From assembly GCA_963578625.1 (NCBI GenBank), contig CAUZEO010000113.1, forward strand, positions 1 to 14,069: a stretch of DNA of 14,069 bases, written 5' to 3'. A model generated the notes under the pieces. The model did no database searches. It saw only the letters and a program-made list of their open reading frames with translations, and was not told where the DNA came from. The stretch comes from CAUZEO01 sp963578625 (GTDB lineage Bacteria > Verrucomicrobiota > Kiritimatiellia > SLOV01). The translations under genes and the position numbers were made by a program. The first letter of the stretch is position 1. Every line of letters starts with the position of its first letter. This document shows, in pieces, positions 1 to 7,316 of this stretch.

Positions 1-1235
1 TTCAAATCATGTCTCCAGTGCTTCGTCCCACTTTTCTGGTCCAGGCAGTAGAGGTAGCCGGCGAGGTCGCAAATATACAGAAGACCGTCGGCGATGCAGA
101 CGGTGGACATGGTCCTGCCGAAATCGCCGCCCCCCAGGTGCCACCGCACATGCGTTTTCGTCACGTCACCTGATCCAGTGGCGTCGATCGCGAAGAGGTG
201 ACCGAGCCCCGTACCGTGCTCAGGATCCTGACCGAAGCCGATATAGACGGTATCGCCCAGGATGACGGGCGTTGAGATGATATTGTTGCGCGTGCCGTAT
301 CCGCCAAGCTCCCACACGGAGTCTTTGGGGTTTCCGTCAAATTTCCAGAGCAGCTTTCCCGTCTCGGGCGCAAGGGAATAAACCCAGCCGTCGCCCCCGG
401 GAAAGATCGCCTGCCCCGTTCCGCCGACTTCCGCATAGCTTGGAGAGGACCACTGGCCGTGGAGAATTTGCTTCAGATCGGAGAATTCCCACACCAGTTC
501 GCCGGTTGTTTTGTGAATGGCCAGAAAACTGGGTGCCATCGGCATCGGTAGATTGAGATGGCCTTCGTCGACCCCGTTTCCCGACACCAGAAGCACGTGA
601 TCGCCCACCACGACCGGCGACGAGGTGGCGAGGTTATGCGGAAAGACCCCGAGTTCTTCGATCATGTCGAAGGACCAGACGATGTCCGCTTTTTCCTTGC
701 CTTCGTACTGCTCGTCCTGAAAACCGTCGTTCTCGCCGTCCAGAAATCCTTTCGTATCCGCGCAGACCAACTCACACCGGTTGTTGACATAGTAGAGCCG
801 GTCGCCCTCCACGTGTACGGTCGAGCAGATCCCCTGCAGGGGCCAGTCGTTTACGCGTCCGGCCGACAGCTTGTCGTGCACGGCTTGCCACAGAAATTTT
901 CCATCGGATTCCCGGAAACAGAGAATGACACCCTTATCTCCTTTGATGGACGAGTCCCGGAAGCCCTCGTTATTGGTTCCCACATATACCTTGCCTCCGC
1001 AAATCACGGGATTCCCGTAGCTTTGTGATCCCAGCCCGGCGACCCACTTTACGTTTTTACCGGTTTCGACGTCCCACTCGGTGACAATATTTTTCTCCGA
1101 AGTGTTCACCATGTTCCGGCCGGGGTCGCCACCCCAGGTAGTCCAATCGGCGGCGGGCACGGAGGCGGCCATCGCGAGGATCCCTCCAATGCACCCAACC
1201 CAACGAAACCAGGCACTGCGCCTCGAATTACTCAT
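1..1235 (-). CDS. PQQ-like beta-propeller exported protein, 3' end outside the window
   Basis: The minus frame is open from an ATG at 1235-1233 to the left edge, giving 411 codons with no stop, so the gene is partial at its C-terminus. The N-terminus reads MSNSRRSAWFRWVGCIGG and continues into a hydrophobic stretch ending near VPAADW, a plausible signal peptide of about 29 residues. The mature part begins with a WGGDPGRN-type motif and has repeated blades of the PQQ/BamB-like kind: GKFLWQ, GELVWEF, GKLLWKF, and YLYCLDQKSGTKHW near the left edge. The family forms beta-propellers that either bind quinone cofactors or act as scaffolds; no quinoprotein dehydrogenase active-site signature was recognised, so an enzymatic role is not claimed. 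The ATG lies inside the end of the upstream propeller gene (ATGAGTAA, 8-base overlap), which supports this start and translational coupling. It probably arose with its upstream neighbour as a related pair, but the two are clearly divergent. Confidence 0.85.
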   Translation of the reverse strand, partial: MSNSRRSAWFRWVGCIGGILAMAASVPAADWTTWGGDPGRNMVNTSEKNIVTEWDVETGKNVKWVAGLGSQSYGNPVICGGKVYVGTNNEGFRDSSIKGDKGVILCFRESDGKFLWQAVHDKLSAGRVNDWPLQGICSTVHVEGDRLYYVNNRCELVCADTKGFLDGENDGFQDEQYEGKEKADIVWSFDMIEELGVFPHNLATSSPVVVGDHVLLVSGNGVDEGHLNLPMPMAPSFLAIHKTTGELVWEFSDLKQILHGQWSSPSYAEVGGTGQAIFPGGDGWVYSLAPETGKLLWKFDGNPKDSVWELGGYGTRNNIISTPVILGDTVYIGFGQDPEHGTGLGHLFAIDATGSGDVTKTHVRWHLGGGDFGRTMSTVCIADGLLYICDLAGYLYCLDQKSGTKHWRHDL

Positions 1236-3438
1236 TCTCAAAAACCTCCACGTTATCGAATAGAACTTCAGTTCCTTTGGACTTGCCGGTGATCGCTACT
1301 GAATAGGCATACAAACCGGGGCTGCCTTCGAGGTTAGGACACGAATCCTTCATGGTCGCGTTCCAGCTCTCCGGTTCCTTCTCGCCCCGGGGCCAAACCT
1401 TGCCTCGAACGATTCCCACACCATTGTCCACGTCCACGGAAAGTTTCGAGGTGTACCACCGGTCCGGCTCCCACGGAAATTCGACATCGAGCTGAATCCT
1501 CGGAATCGGCGCCCAGGTAACAAGACGAAGTTTGCGAACGCGTTCGGATGTGCCGGTAAGAATCAGCAGATACCGGCTATTGATCAGGCCCATATCCGGA
1601 AGAAAACGTCCTTTCTTGGAAACCCCGAGCAGGTCCGCCTGAACGGTATAATTCGCGGGCAAGGGCGGGGTCATATAGCAGCGAAGGCGGGCAAACGGTG
1701 GCGCAGGGCGGTCCGCAAGCTTTCGCAACACTTTCCCCCCCTCGTAGTCTGTTACCTGGCACTTCAGCTTCGATGTGATGTACCCCGCCGGTGGCAACCC
1801 CACTTTAAGAGATTCGAAATTCTCTTTATAGGGGAGCGGAGGAACGATGCGTACCCGGGCGGACGCCGAAAGTTCGCCTGCCGTCGCGGTGATCACGCCG
1901 GCCTGCATTCGGTTGGCAGTCGCCGCGGTAAACCTTCCGTCCGCATCAACGGTACCCTGAAGCCCTTTCACCTCGAACGTCGCCGACGGATTCCCGCCTA
2001 CGCCCAGGTTGACCAGGGAAAGGGATTGGGACGCGCCCGGCGCCAGCCAGAATTCCGCCGGTTGCAAGCGAAGATGATCGGATTCGCCGGTTACGACTCG
2101 ATCACCCGCCTCTTTTTGCGCAACCGGTGTGCTTGTGCCGTCGCCGGTCGACGCACCCTTGATCCCGATGCAGTACAGATCCGTTCTCGTCGGCAACAAC
2201 ACCCTGTTGCCCGCAATGGCAGGTGTGCCAAAGATTTCGATTGGCGCTCCACTCGGTTCGGAAAACCGGTCTTCGTCCAGCCGTTCGCAACCCGCGCGGG
2301 AAACCCTGAGGATGTGATACGCCCCGCGCACTTCGCCCACGTATACTTTTCCATCGGCATAAACCGGGGACCCCTTCGCCTCGGTTCCGTAGTTGAAATC
2401 CCAAAGGTGATCGCCGGTCTTCGCGTCAAAACAATGGAAATTGGCCGAATTGTCGGGAACGAGCAGGAGGTCCTCGTGAAGAATCGGGGACGCGTATCCC
2501 GCCGGCAATCCGCTCTCTTTCCACACTTCCTTCCCGGTGCGGGCATCGAGGCACACGACAGCGCCCATCAAGGTGCTGTCGACGTTTTCTTCGCTGTGCG
2601 TTCCGTAAACAAGGCCCTCCCCGTACACCACGGAACTGTTGATGCCGCGTTTACTCAACTCGGACTGCCAGAGGCGCTCCCCGGTTCGCGGATTCATGGC
2701 GAATAGTGTTCCGTCGGCAAGACCGCCGAGGAGAACGCGGCGGCCGTCCAGTGAGACGACAACAGGCACGGCGTAAGTCGTATCGAGCGGTTTGCCGCTG
2801 GGCGCAGCCCAATAGACTACCTCGCCGGTCAGCTTATCCATCGCCAGGTATCGATGCAGGCCCTTGCCTTGCGGCCCCCAGCTGCTGTTCAGGAAGCTGA
2901 TCAAGACCAGGTCCCCTTCCACCGTCGGCGTGTTGGTGCGTCCGCCGTACCCGGAAATCCGGCCAAGCTCTTCGGTGAGAGACCTCGACCACAGAATCTT
3001 CCCGTCCGGGGCGAAACAGAAAAACCGGCCCTGCACCCCGTGGGCATAAATGTTTCCGGTCTCTGGGTCTCCCGCCAGGTTGGCCCAGCCTACGCGGTGG
3101 GCCACGATATCGGTCAGAAAAACGTTGAATCGATGTTCCCAGGCCAATTTGCCGGTCTCCAGGCTCAGGGCCATCACCCGCTCCTGTAATTCGCTTCCTT
3201 CACCAGCCCGATTGATCAGGTAAACCCGGCCGTTCATGACCAGGGGAGATGACCGGGATCCGTACGGCGCATGCCAAAAGAGGTTCTCCCCATCCGGCGA
3301 CCAGGTTTCCGGCAGACCGTCGGAGGCGAATACGCCGTCCTGCTCCGGTCCCCGCCAGTGTCCACTCTCGTACCCCCCGGCTGAACTCCACATCAGGATC
3401 AGCGCAGCAAAGAACGCGGCAACTTTCCTTATCATCAC
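1228..3438 (-). CDS. Secreted PQQ-like beta-propeller protein with Ig-like and C-terminal lectin-like domains
   Basis: A 736-residue protein. Residues 1-22 form a signal peptide (basic MMIRK, then a hydrophobic core ending SSAGG), so it is likely exported. Residues about 25-435 carry propeller blades with the PQQ-like pattern: GKLAWEH near 97, GKILWS near 137, GEVVYW near 205, GERLWQ near 253, GKEVWK near 302, GDHLWDF near 342. A Thr/Ser/Gly-rich linker follows (about 428-450), then an Ig-like segment (about 455-532: LAPGASQSL, later GVITATAGE), then a C-terminal region (about 535-736) starting ENFESLKVG and ending VLFDNVEVFE, which resembles LamG/lectin-like beta-sandwiches. The start is either the GTG at 3438, 8 bases after AAGGAG and overlapping the thioesterase stop, or the ATG at 3435 next to it. 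Its stop overlaps the next propeller gene. The propeller call is firm; substrate or partner is unknown. Confidence 0.88.
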   Translation of the reverse strand: MMIRKVAAFFAALILMWSSAGGYESGHWRGPEQDGVFASDGLPETWSPDGENLFWHAPYGSRSSPLVMNGRVYLINRAGEGSELQERVMALSLETGKLAWEHRFNVFLTDIVAHRVGWANLAGDPETGNIYAHGVQGRFFCFAPDGKILWSRSLTEELGRISGYGGRTNTPTVEGDLVLISFLNSSWGPQGKGLHRYLAMDKLTGEVVYWAAPSGKPLDTTYAVPVVVSLDGRRVLLGGLADGTLFAMNPRTGERLWQSELSKRGINSSVVYGEGLVYGTHSEENVDSTLMGAVVCLDARTGKEVWKESGLPAGYASPILHEDLLLVPDNSANFHCFDAKTGDHLWDFNYGTEAKGSPVYADGKVYVGEVRGAYHILRVSRAGCERLDEDRFSEPSGAPIEIFGTPAIAGNRVLLPTRTDLYCIGIKGASTGDGTSTPVAQKEAGDRVVTGESDHLRLQPAEFWLAPGASQSLSLVNLGVGGNPSATFEVKGLQGTVDADGRFTAATANRMQAGVITATAGELSASARVRIVPPLPYKENFESLKVGLPPAGYITSKLKCQVTDYEGGKVLRKLADRPAPPFARLRCYMTPPLPANYTVQADLLGVSKKGRFLPDMGLINSRYLLILTGTSERVRKLRLVTWAPIPRIQLDVEFPWEPDRWYTSKLSVDVDNGVGIVRGKVWPRGEKEPESWNATMKDSCPNLEGSPGLYAYSVAITGKSKGTEVLFDNVEVFENE

Positions 3439-3866
3439 GATTCCGTCTCCTTGTTTTGGAATGGCGCCAATCTCTCCCGGATCTCATTTGGAACGGATAT
3501 CGCGGTCACCGGCCCGTCCACCGGGATGTCGCAACATACCGTGGTGCAGGTCCCGGTGGCACAAATCGTCCTTTCGCGCAAAAACTCCGCGGCCCAAGTC
3601 ACGGAGGACTTTCCAATCTCCTTGATCCACAGCGAAATGTCGAACTCATCTTCAAATCGCAGTGGGCGCAAAAACTCGAAAGAGCATGATCTTCGCGGCC
3701 ACGAGACGTGCCGGCCATCGATCCGCATCGTCACCGACAACCCGACAGATCTGAATAATTCATGCTCTGCCGACTCCATCCACCGGGCAAACTCCGAGAA
3801 GTGGGCAAACCCTGCCATATCCGTCTGGGCGAACTCAACCCCTCGCTTCGTTATGAAAGATGGCAT
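3435..3866 (-). CDS. Acyl-CoA thioesterase of the 4HBT/YbgC (hotdog) type
   Basis: A 143-residue protein, the usual length for single-domain hotdog thioesterases. The N-terminal motif FAQTDMAGFAHFSEFARWME (residues 12-31) matches the YbgC/FadM pattern in which the Asp (here D16) is catalytic and the following helix packs in the hotdog groove. The family hydrolyses acyl-CoA or acyl-ACP thioesters in the cytoplasm. The C-terminal half (VSWPRRSCSFEFLRPLRFEDEFDISLWI) fits the beta-sheet of the fold. It sits 51 bases downstream of the aldolase gene and its TGA overlaps the start of the large propeller gene, so it is almost certainly co-transcribed with both. Only a weak AGG-GAG stretch precedes the ATG. 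The acyl substrate cannot be predicted, and there is no obvious link to the propeller genes beyond the operon. Confidence 0.85.
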   Translation of the reverse strand: MPSFITKRGVEFAQTDMAGFAHFSEFARWMESAEHELFRSVGLSVTMRIDGRHVSWPRRSCSFEFLRPLRFEDEFDISLWIKEIGKSSVTWAAEFLRERTICATGTCTTVCCDIPVDGPVTAISVPNEIRERLAPFQNKETES

Positions 3867-3917
3867 ATCTACTCGACCTAAAAAGAGAACGATTACGTTG
3901 ATCTACAGGGTCCGCGG

Positions 3918-5000
3918 TCAACCTAACTGCTTTGCGCGGAACGCTTCCACTTCCCACTCCTCGATAAATATCCGCTGTGCGTCCGTTAAAAATTCCACCC
4001 CACCAAACGCCTGGGCCAGTTGTTGAATCTGTGCGCCGTCCCGGGCGAGAGCCAACGCCAGAACCGCTTTTTTCTCTGTCGCCGCAGCGGAGAACACGCC
4101 GTGTTCAGAAGAAAATACCCGCGGTTTGTACCCATGCTCTTTTTGGAATGCATCAACACCTTCGGCGGTCACTTCACCTAGGTAAGGGTACGCCTGGGAA
4201 TATACGATGTGGTCCGGCGAGATGGGACCCTCGGCAACAGCACAAATCCGGTCATGACAAACGAAGGCGCCGTCTTCCCCGAGACAGGTCTCAATTGCAT
4301 TGCGCGTGCGCACAATTTCCGCATCTTTTCCGGCGCTTCCGAAGCGAAGATCCGTGGATATGCCTAGCGCTGCATATTCCTGCTTCAGCGTATCGATCAA
4401 GTGATTGTGAGCATCTCGAATCTCTTCCGCGGAATTGCCGCTGACAACTACTCCATGGTTATCAAGAAAGAGGGTGGTCGGTGTCCGACCATGCTCACGG
4501 ATAAAAACCGAGACCCGTTCACGCAATTCCCTGCAAAGCGTGAATCCTGGATCGATATACGGGACCCACAAAGCGTCCGGAAAAAGACGGGCTCCGGCCG
4601 CGGGCCCGTTCACGGCGCAGGTCATTCCATTGGTGAGAACCGAATGGGTATGAACCACGAAGGTCTTGTCCAGGATATCGTGCATCGGCGACTCTACCGA
4701 AGGGCGCAAGTCCTGTCCGGGAAGTACTGCCGCCAGCATCAGGTCCAGAACGACCGCCTCCCGTTCGTGTGGATCGGACGGAATATCCGCAGTGTAAACG
4801 GCACCAAGAAGTCCCCGATCCAGGGCGACAAACCGGTCCGGGGCGAGACTGCCGAGGGTGGTGCCGGATGGCTTGATATAGAGCAGATCACCCGATTTCG
4901 CCGAAGTGTTTCCCCCACCCCCTTTGACGAAATCCTGGGTGCCGAATTCGTGGGAAAGTTCGGTGATAGTTTGTAATAGTTCGTCGGGTCTTTCCTGCAT
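3918..5000 (-). CDS. Class II aldolase/adducin family protein, rhamnulose-1-phosphate aldolase-like
   Basis: A 360-residue protein when begun at the ATG at 5000-4998. Class II aldolase features are in order: GGGGNTSAK (27-35, phosphate-binding loop), IKPSGTTL (42-49), E103 in PSVESPMH (the position of the catalytic Glu), the zinc ligands H117 and H119 in VVHTHSV, and a third zinc His, H182, in LDNHGVVV. The WVPYIDPGFTL segment and the long C-terminal part after residue 190 resemble the aldolase half of RhaD-type bifunctional aldolase/dehydrogenases rather than the short fuculose-phosphate aldolases. The family cleaves ketose 1-phosphates to DHAP and an aldehyde. The frame stays open 35 codons further upstream (to 5105), but that segment is Arg-rich and unlike the family, so the shorter start is preferred; neither start has a clear Shine-Dalgarno. 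It is the first gene of the left operon. The sugar is unknown. Confidence 0.87.
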   Translation of the reverse strand: MQERPDELLQTITELSHEFGTQDFVKGGGGNTSAKSGDLLYIKPSGTTLGSLAPDRFVALDRGLLGAVYTADIPSDPHEREAVVLDLMLAAVLPGQDLRPSVESPMHDILDKTFVVHTHSVLTNGMTCAVNGPAAGARLFPDALWVPYIDPGFTLCRELRERVSVFIREHGRTPTTLFLDNHGVVVSGNSAEEIRDAHNHLIDTLKQEYAALGISTDLRFGSAGKDAEIVRTRNAIETCLGEDGAFVCHDRICAVAEGPISPDHIVYSQAYPYLGEVTAEGVDAFQKEHGYKPRVFSSEHGVFSAAATEKKAVLALALARDGAQIQQLAQAFGGVEFLTDAQRIFIEEWEVEAFRAKQLG

Positions 5001-5326
5001 GGCGAAAGGGACACTACACAGATCCGAGCGGCACCAAAAGGCGATTTCGCGCTCTTGGCGAATCCGGCTTGATTGGCCTCTGACGTTCCGTCTGGCCATG
5101 ATCAATTCATTCTAGAGAACGGCGGGGACCGCCGTCTCCAGTGGTTTGAAGAGAAAAAAGGATCCGGCGGTCCCCGCCGTACGGTGAATGCATAGGTCAT
5201 GAAAGGGCCACATCAGAGCGGCAGCTTTAGTCAGACGCCCCATTGAAAAGGGACCCTGATTACAAATCCCGGCCCACGGAGTAATTGGCAGCGATACGGG
5301 CGCCCTGCCATCCTATCCACATAGCC
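5001..5326. promoter_or_regulatory. Divergent intergenic region between the aldolase operon and the plus-strand membrane protein
   Basis: No convincing gene is seen in these 326 bases. Both flanking genes are transcribed away from it, so promoters in both directions must lie here, but no clear -35/-10 pair stands out. The dominant structure is the inverted repeat at 5119-5180 listed separately. The minus frame of the aldolase remains open through 5105, so part of this spacer could be coding if the longer start is used. Confidence 0.5.
5119..5180. repeat. Perfect 16-bp inverted repeat with self-complementary arms
   Basis: Positions 5119-5134 and 5165-5180 are exact reverse complements, separated by 30 bases. 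Each arm is itself a hairpin: CGGCGG-GGA-CCGCCG on the left and CGGCGG-TCC-CCGCCG on the right. The DNA or RNA can therefore form one long stem or two small ones. The spacer is AG-rich. No T-run follows either side, so it is not a typical intrinsic terminator. It lies between divergent genes, which suits a dispersed palindromic (MITE or REP-like) element or a regulator-binding site; the sequence does not decide which. Confidence 0.85.
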
Positions 5327-6041
5327 ATGAAAGAGGACCGAATCACACTGGAAACCAGCCTGAACTGGCTGGATCGCTTTATTCGGCGAAAAACATTCGA
5401 TCGTCTCCTCGGCGCGGGGTGTCTATATCCTTGCGGGGTGCGTCCTGGTCGTTGTCGTCTGGAACATCGCGTTCGGGCTCCGGGGCTGGGTCGAACCGTG
5501 GATAGGACGCCGGGATTGGATTTTTGCGATCCTGGCCTCCTTCGTCATTCTCCTCTTGTTTCGCAGGGCCTCGAAAACGAATGCGGGGGACTTGGATGGT
5601 CACTCGGTCAGCGGAGGAGCCGCGTTCGACAATCCCTCGACCGGAATTGCATCAGCGATTTCCCGCGGATTATCCATCAATCCAATGGCGCCGAGCACGG
5701 TCGTAGCCTTTGCGGCGGCAACCGTGGACATTTTCGCATTTGGACCCCGGCTCATCCTGGAAGGACTCCGTGCGATCCGAAAGTGCGCGGCCCTGCGCCA
5801 GATAGATAAAGAAGGATGTGCCGCGGTGCTTACGGTTCTGACGATCGAAGGGAAGAGCCTGTCCTACTCGGAGATTGCGGAATCTATTGACGGGCTCGAC
5901 CCCGCGGTTGTGTTTCCGCAGATGCCTGAAATCGACGGGGTGATCGCCTTGACGAGGGCTCCGGCAGGTCTTTCGCTCTCCGGCGATCTGCGCTCAGCTC
6001 TGAATAAGAGTGGCGCGACTAGCCTTAGTCCCAAAAACTGA
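5327..6041 (+). pseudogene. Membrane protein gene interrupted by an apparent one-base frameshift
   Basis: The only good start is the ATG at 5327, reading MKEDRITLETSLNWLDRFIRRK. Just after it the plausible protein continues in the next frame, which is open from 5364 to the stop at 6039-6041 but has no ATG, GTG or TTG before its membrane segments. That frame encodes a transmembrane helix (GVYILAGCVLVVVVWNIAF, about 5418-5474), a second one (WIFAILASFVILLLF, about 5517-5561), a possible third hydrophobic segment (STVVAFAAATVDIFAF), and a cytoplasmic-type tail with a winged-helix-like rhythm (SLSYSEIAESIDGLDP, then IDGVIALTRAPAGLSLS). Removing one A from the AAAAA run at 5389-5393 would join the frames. 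This may be a sequencing or assembly error or a real mutation. The function is not recognised. TerC follows 70 bases downstream on the same strand. Confidence 0.7.
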
Positions 6042-6096
6042 GGGCAGTGCCCCCTCGACATAACAATAGACTCGCATTACGCTTCGTCCCGCGTGT

Positions 6097-6103
6097 AAGG
6101 AGG
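6097..6103 (+). promoter_or_regulatory. Strong Shine-Dalgarno of the TerC-family gene
   Basis: AAGGAGG lies 8 bases before the ATG at 6112, a near-perfect ribosome binding site that fixes the start of the TerC-family gene and suggests efficient translation. Confidence 0.85.
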
Positions 6104-6111
6104 AATGAGTC

Positions 6112-6894
6112 ATGGAAATTTTAAACCATATCCTGACTCTGGGGATGTTGATTCTGCTGCAAGTGGTGCTCGGATTCGACAATCTGCTCTATATCTCGCT
6201 CGAATCCAAGCGGGCGCCGGCGGACAAGCAGGCGATGGTCCGGCGCCTTGGGATCGGGCTGGCGGTTGGCTTTCGCATATTCCTGCTGTTCGCGCTTCTC
6301 AAGGTCATTGATTATTTTCAAGAACCGTTCTGGGGCATTGCCAATTCACGCATCGTTCAGTTCAATTTCACGGTGCACAGCCTGATTGTTTTGCTGGGAG
6401 GTGTCTTTATTCTTTACACCGCCACGAAAGAAATCATCCACATGCTCACCTTGGGGGAAGATGACCAGGGGAAAAAGGGAACCGGTTCCGTGCGAATGAT
6501 CATTTTCTGGATCGTGGCCATGAATCTTGTCTTTTCCTTCGACTCGATCCTTAGCGCGATTGCATTGACGGACGAGTTCTGGGTGATGGCGATCGCGATC
6601 TTGATCGGCGGAGCACTCATGATCTGGCTCTCCGACAAAGTGTCGGCATTTCTGGAGAAAAACCGCATGTACGAAGTGCTGGGCCTCTTCATTCTTTTCG
6701 TGGTAGGCATCATGCTTATCACCGAAGGAGGCCATCTCGCCCATCTCAAGCTCTTCGGGTACGAAATTACTCCGATGACAAAAGCGAGCTTCTATTTTGT
6801 CATCAGCATCCTGGTACTCACCGACATCGTCCAGTCCCAATACCAGAAGAAATTGATGCGAAAGATAAAAGCTGCAGCCGCGAGCGTGGCTTGA
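6112..6894 (+). CDS. TerC family integral membrane protein
   Basis: A 260-residue, very hydrophobic protein with about seven predicted transmembrane helices. Two acidic motifs typical of TerC proteins are present: GFDNLLYI (D23, N24) early in the protein and FSFDSILSA (D144) in the second half. They lie in membrane helices and form an inverted-repeat pair that is thought to bind metal ions. Known members affect tellurite resistance or export manganese to exoenzymes, or work in calcium/manganese homeostasis; which applies here cannot be told. The N-terminal part starts MEILNHILTLGMLILLQVVL and the C-terminal end is basic (KKLMRKIKAAAA), as expected for a cytoplasmic tail. The neighbouring upstream gene is a frameshifted membrane protein, and a tRNA follows with its own promoter. 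No other tellurite genes are nearby. Confidence 0.9.
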   Translation: MEILNHILTLGMLILLQVVLGFDNLLYISLESKRAPADKQAMVRRLGIGLAVGFRIFLLFALLKVIDYFQEPFWGIANSRIVQFNFTVHSLIVLLGGVFILYTATKEIIHMLTLGEDDQGKKGTGSVRMIIFWIVAMNLVFSFDSILSAIALTDEFWVMAIAILIGGALMIWLSDKVSAFLEKNRMYEVLGLFILFVVGIMLITEGGHLAHLKLFGYEITPMTKASFYFVISILVLTDIVQSQYQKKLMRKIKAAAASVA

Positions 6895-6918
6895 CAGGGC
6901 CCGCCGGCTCCGTATGAT
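6891..6918 (+). promoter_or_regulatory. Sigma-70-type promoter of tRNA-Val
   Basis: A perfect -35 hexamer TTGACA (6891-6896) and a -10 TATGAT (6913-6918) are separated by 16 bases. The -35 box overlaps the TerC stop codon. Transcription would start around 6925, about a dozen bases before the tRNA 5' end at 6937. Confidence 0.75.
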
Positions 6919-6936
6919 AAGAGCATCCTTTCTCCG

Positions 6937-7013
6937 GGGCGATTAGCTCAGCTGGCTAGAGCGCTGCCTTCACACGGCAGAGGTCACAGGTTCAAGTCCT
7001 GTATCGCCCACCA
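6937..7013 (+). tRNA. tRNA-Val, anticodon CAC
   Basis: A full cloverleaf can be drawn. The acceptor stem GGGCGAT (6937-6943) pairs with ATCGCCC (7003-7009). The D-arm contains TAGCTCAGCTGGCTAGAGC. The anticodon stem CTGCC/GGCAG (6964-6968 and 6976-6980) encloses the loop TTCACAC, placing the anticodon CAC at 6971-6973, which reads the valine codon GUG. The T-arm contains GGTTCAAGTCC. The CCA end is encoded (7011-7013). A transposase relic begins only a few bases after the CCA, so the 3' side has been disturbed by mobile DNA. Confidence 0.97.
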
Positions 7014-7017
7014 TCCG

Positions 7018-7132
7018 TTAAAACGTACGGTCGAGAACAGCACCATCGTCTATCGCTCGCTCATGCACGCCAAGACCAAGGGCAACTTCGAGATCTTCTC
7101 GAGGAGTTTATTGCCGTGATCCCGGCGTCGTG
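7018..7132 (+). pseudogene. IS91-like (Y2) transposase relic, frameshifted
   Basis: The plus frame from 7018 reads TVENSTIVYRSLMHAKTKGN and then FEIF, which resembles the conserved VYRS-x-M-to-RNFEVF segment of IS91-family rolling-circle transposases. In the same frame a stop follows at 7117-7119, but shifting by one base at about 7099-7101 gives EEFIAVI, the expected continuation of the family motif (FIAxITQHIP). Only about 35-38 codons remain, with no start and no catalytic domain, so this is a decayed fragment. It begins a few bases after the tRNA-Val CCA end. The family assignment is from memory of the motif. Confidence 0.6.
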
Positions 7133-7159
7133 GCCGGCGAGTAGGTTCATCTTACCTTC

Positions 7160-7237
7160 TAACCCGCTTATCTCACACATTTTCGGCGCGAGAGCATAGA
7201 GCGCCCGTAGCAGAAGAAGTGTGAGATAAGCGGGCTA
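7160..7237. repeat. Long inverted repeat, 16-bp perfect stem
   Basis: Positions 7163-7178 and 7219-7234 are exact reverse complements; the pairing continues imperfectly outwards (7160-7161 with 7236-7237) and inwards (CATTTTC against GAAGAAG with mismatches). A further inner stem pairs GGCGC (7185-7189) with GCGCC (7201-7205). The whole 78-base block can fold into one long hairpin. No T-run follows. It lies about 30 bases beyond the transposase relic and could be two abutting element ends or a palindromic dispersed repeat. Confidence 0.8.
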
Positions 7238-7316
7238 AGCGAACTCGCGAATCCAATCGGCTCACGACGAGTCGGAGATGACCCACGGAAAGGACGCGTA
7301 GTCGGACTTGCCCCGC

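Noticed and set aside
2026..2706. A 226-codon plus-strand open frame inside the large propeller gene
   Set aside because: It is antisense to a gene with clear propeller blades, is Arg-rich and shows no family features.
5385..5405. Programmed +1 ribosomal frameshift in the membrane protein gene
   Set aside because: No recognised slippery heptamer, rare-codon pause or stimulatory stem was seen; a homopolymer indel is simpler.
6346..6840. A 164-codon minus-strand open frame opposite TerC
   Set aside because: It is His/Asp-rich antisense translation of transmembrane codons; TerC on the plus strand has clear motifs and a strong ribosome binding site.
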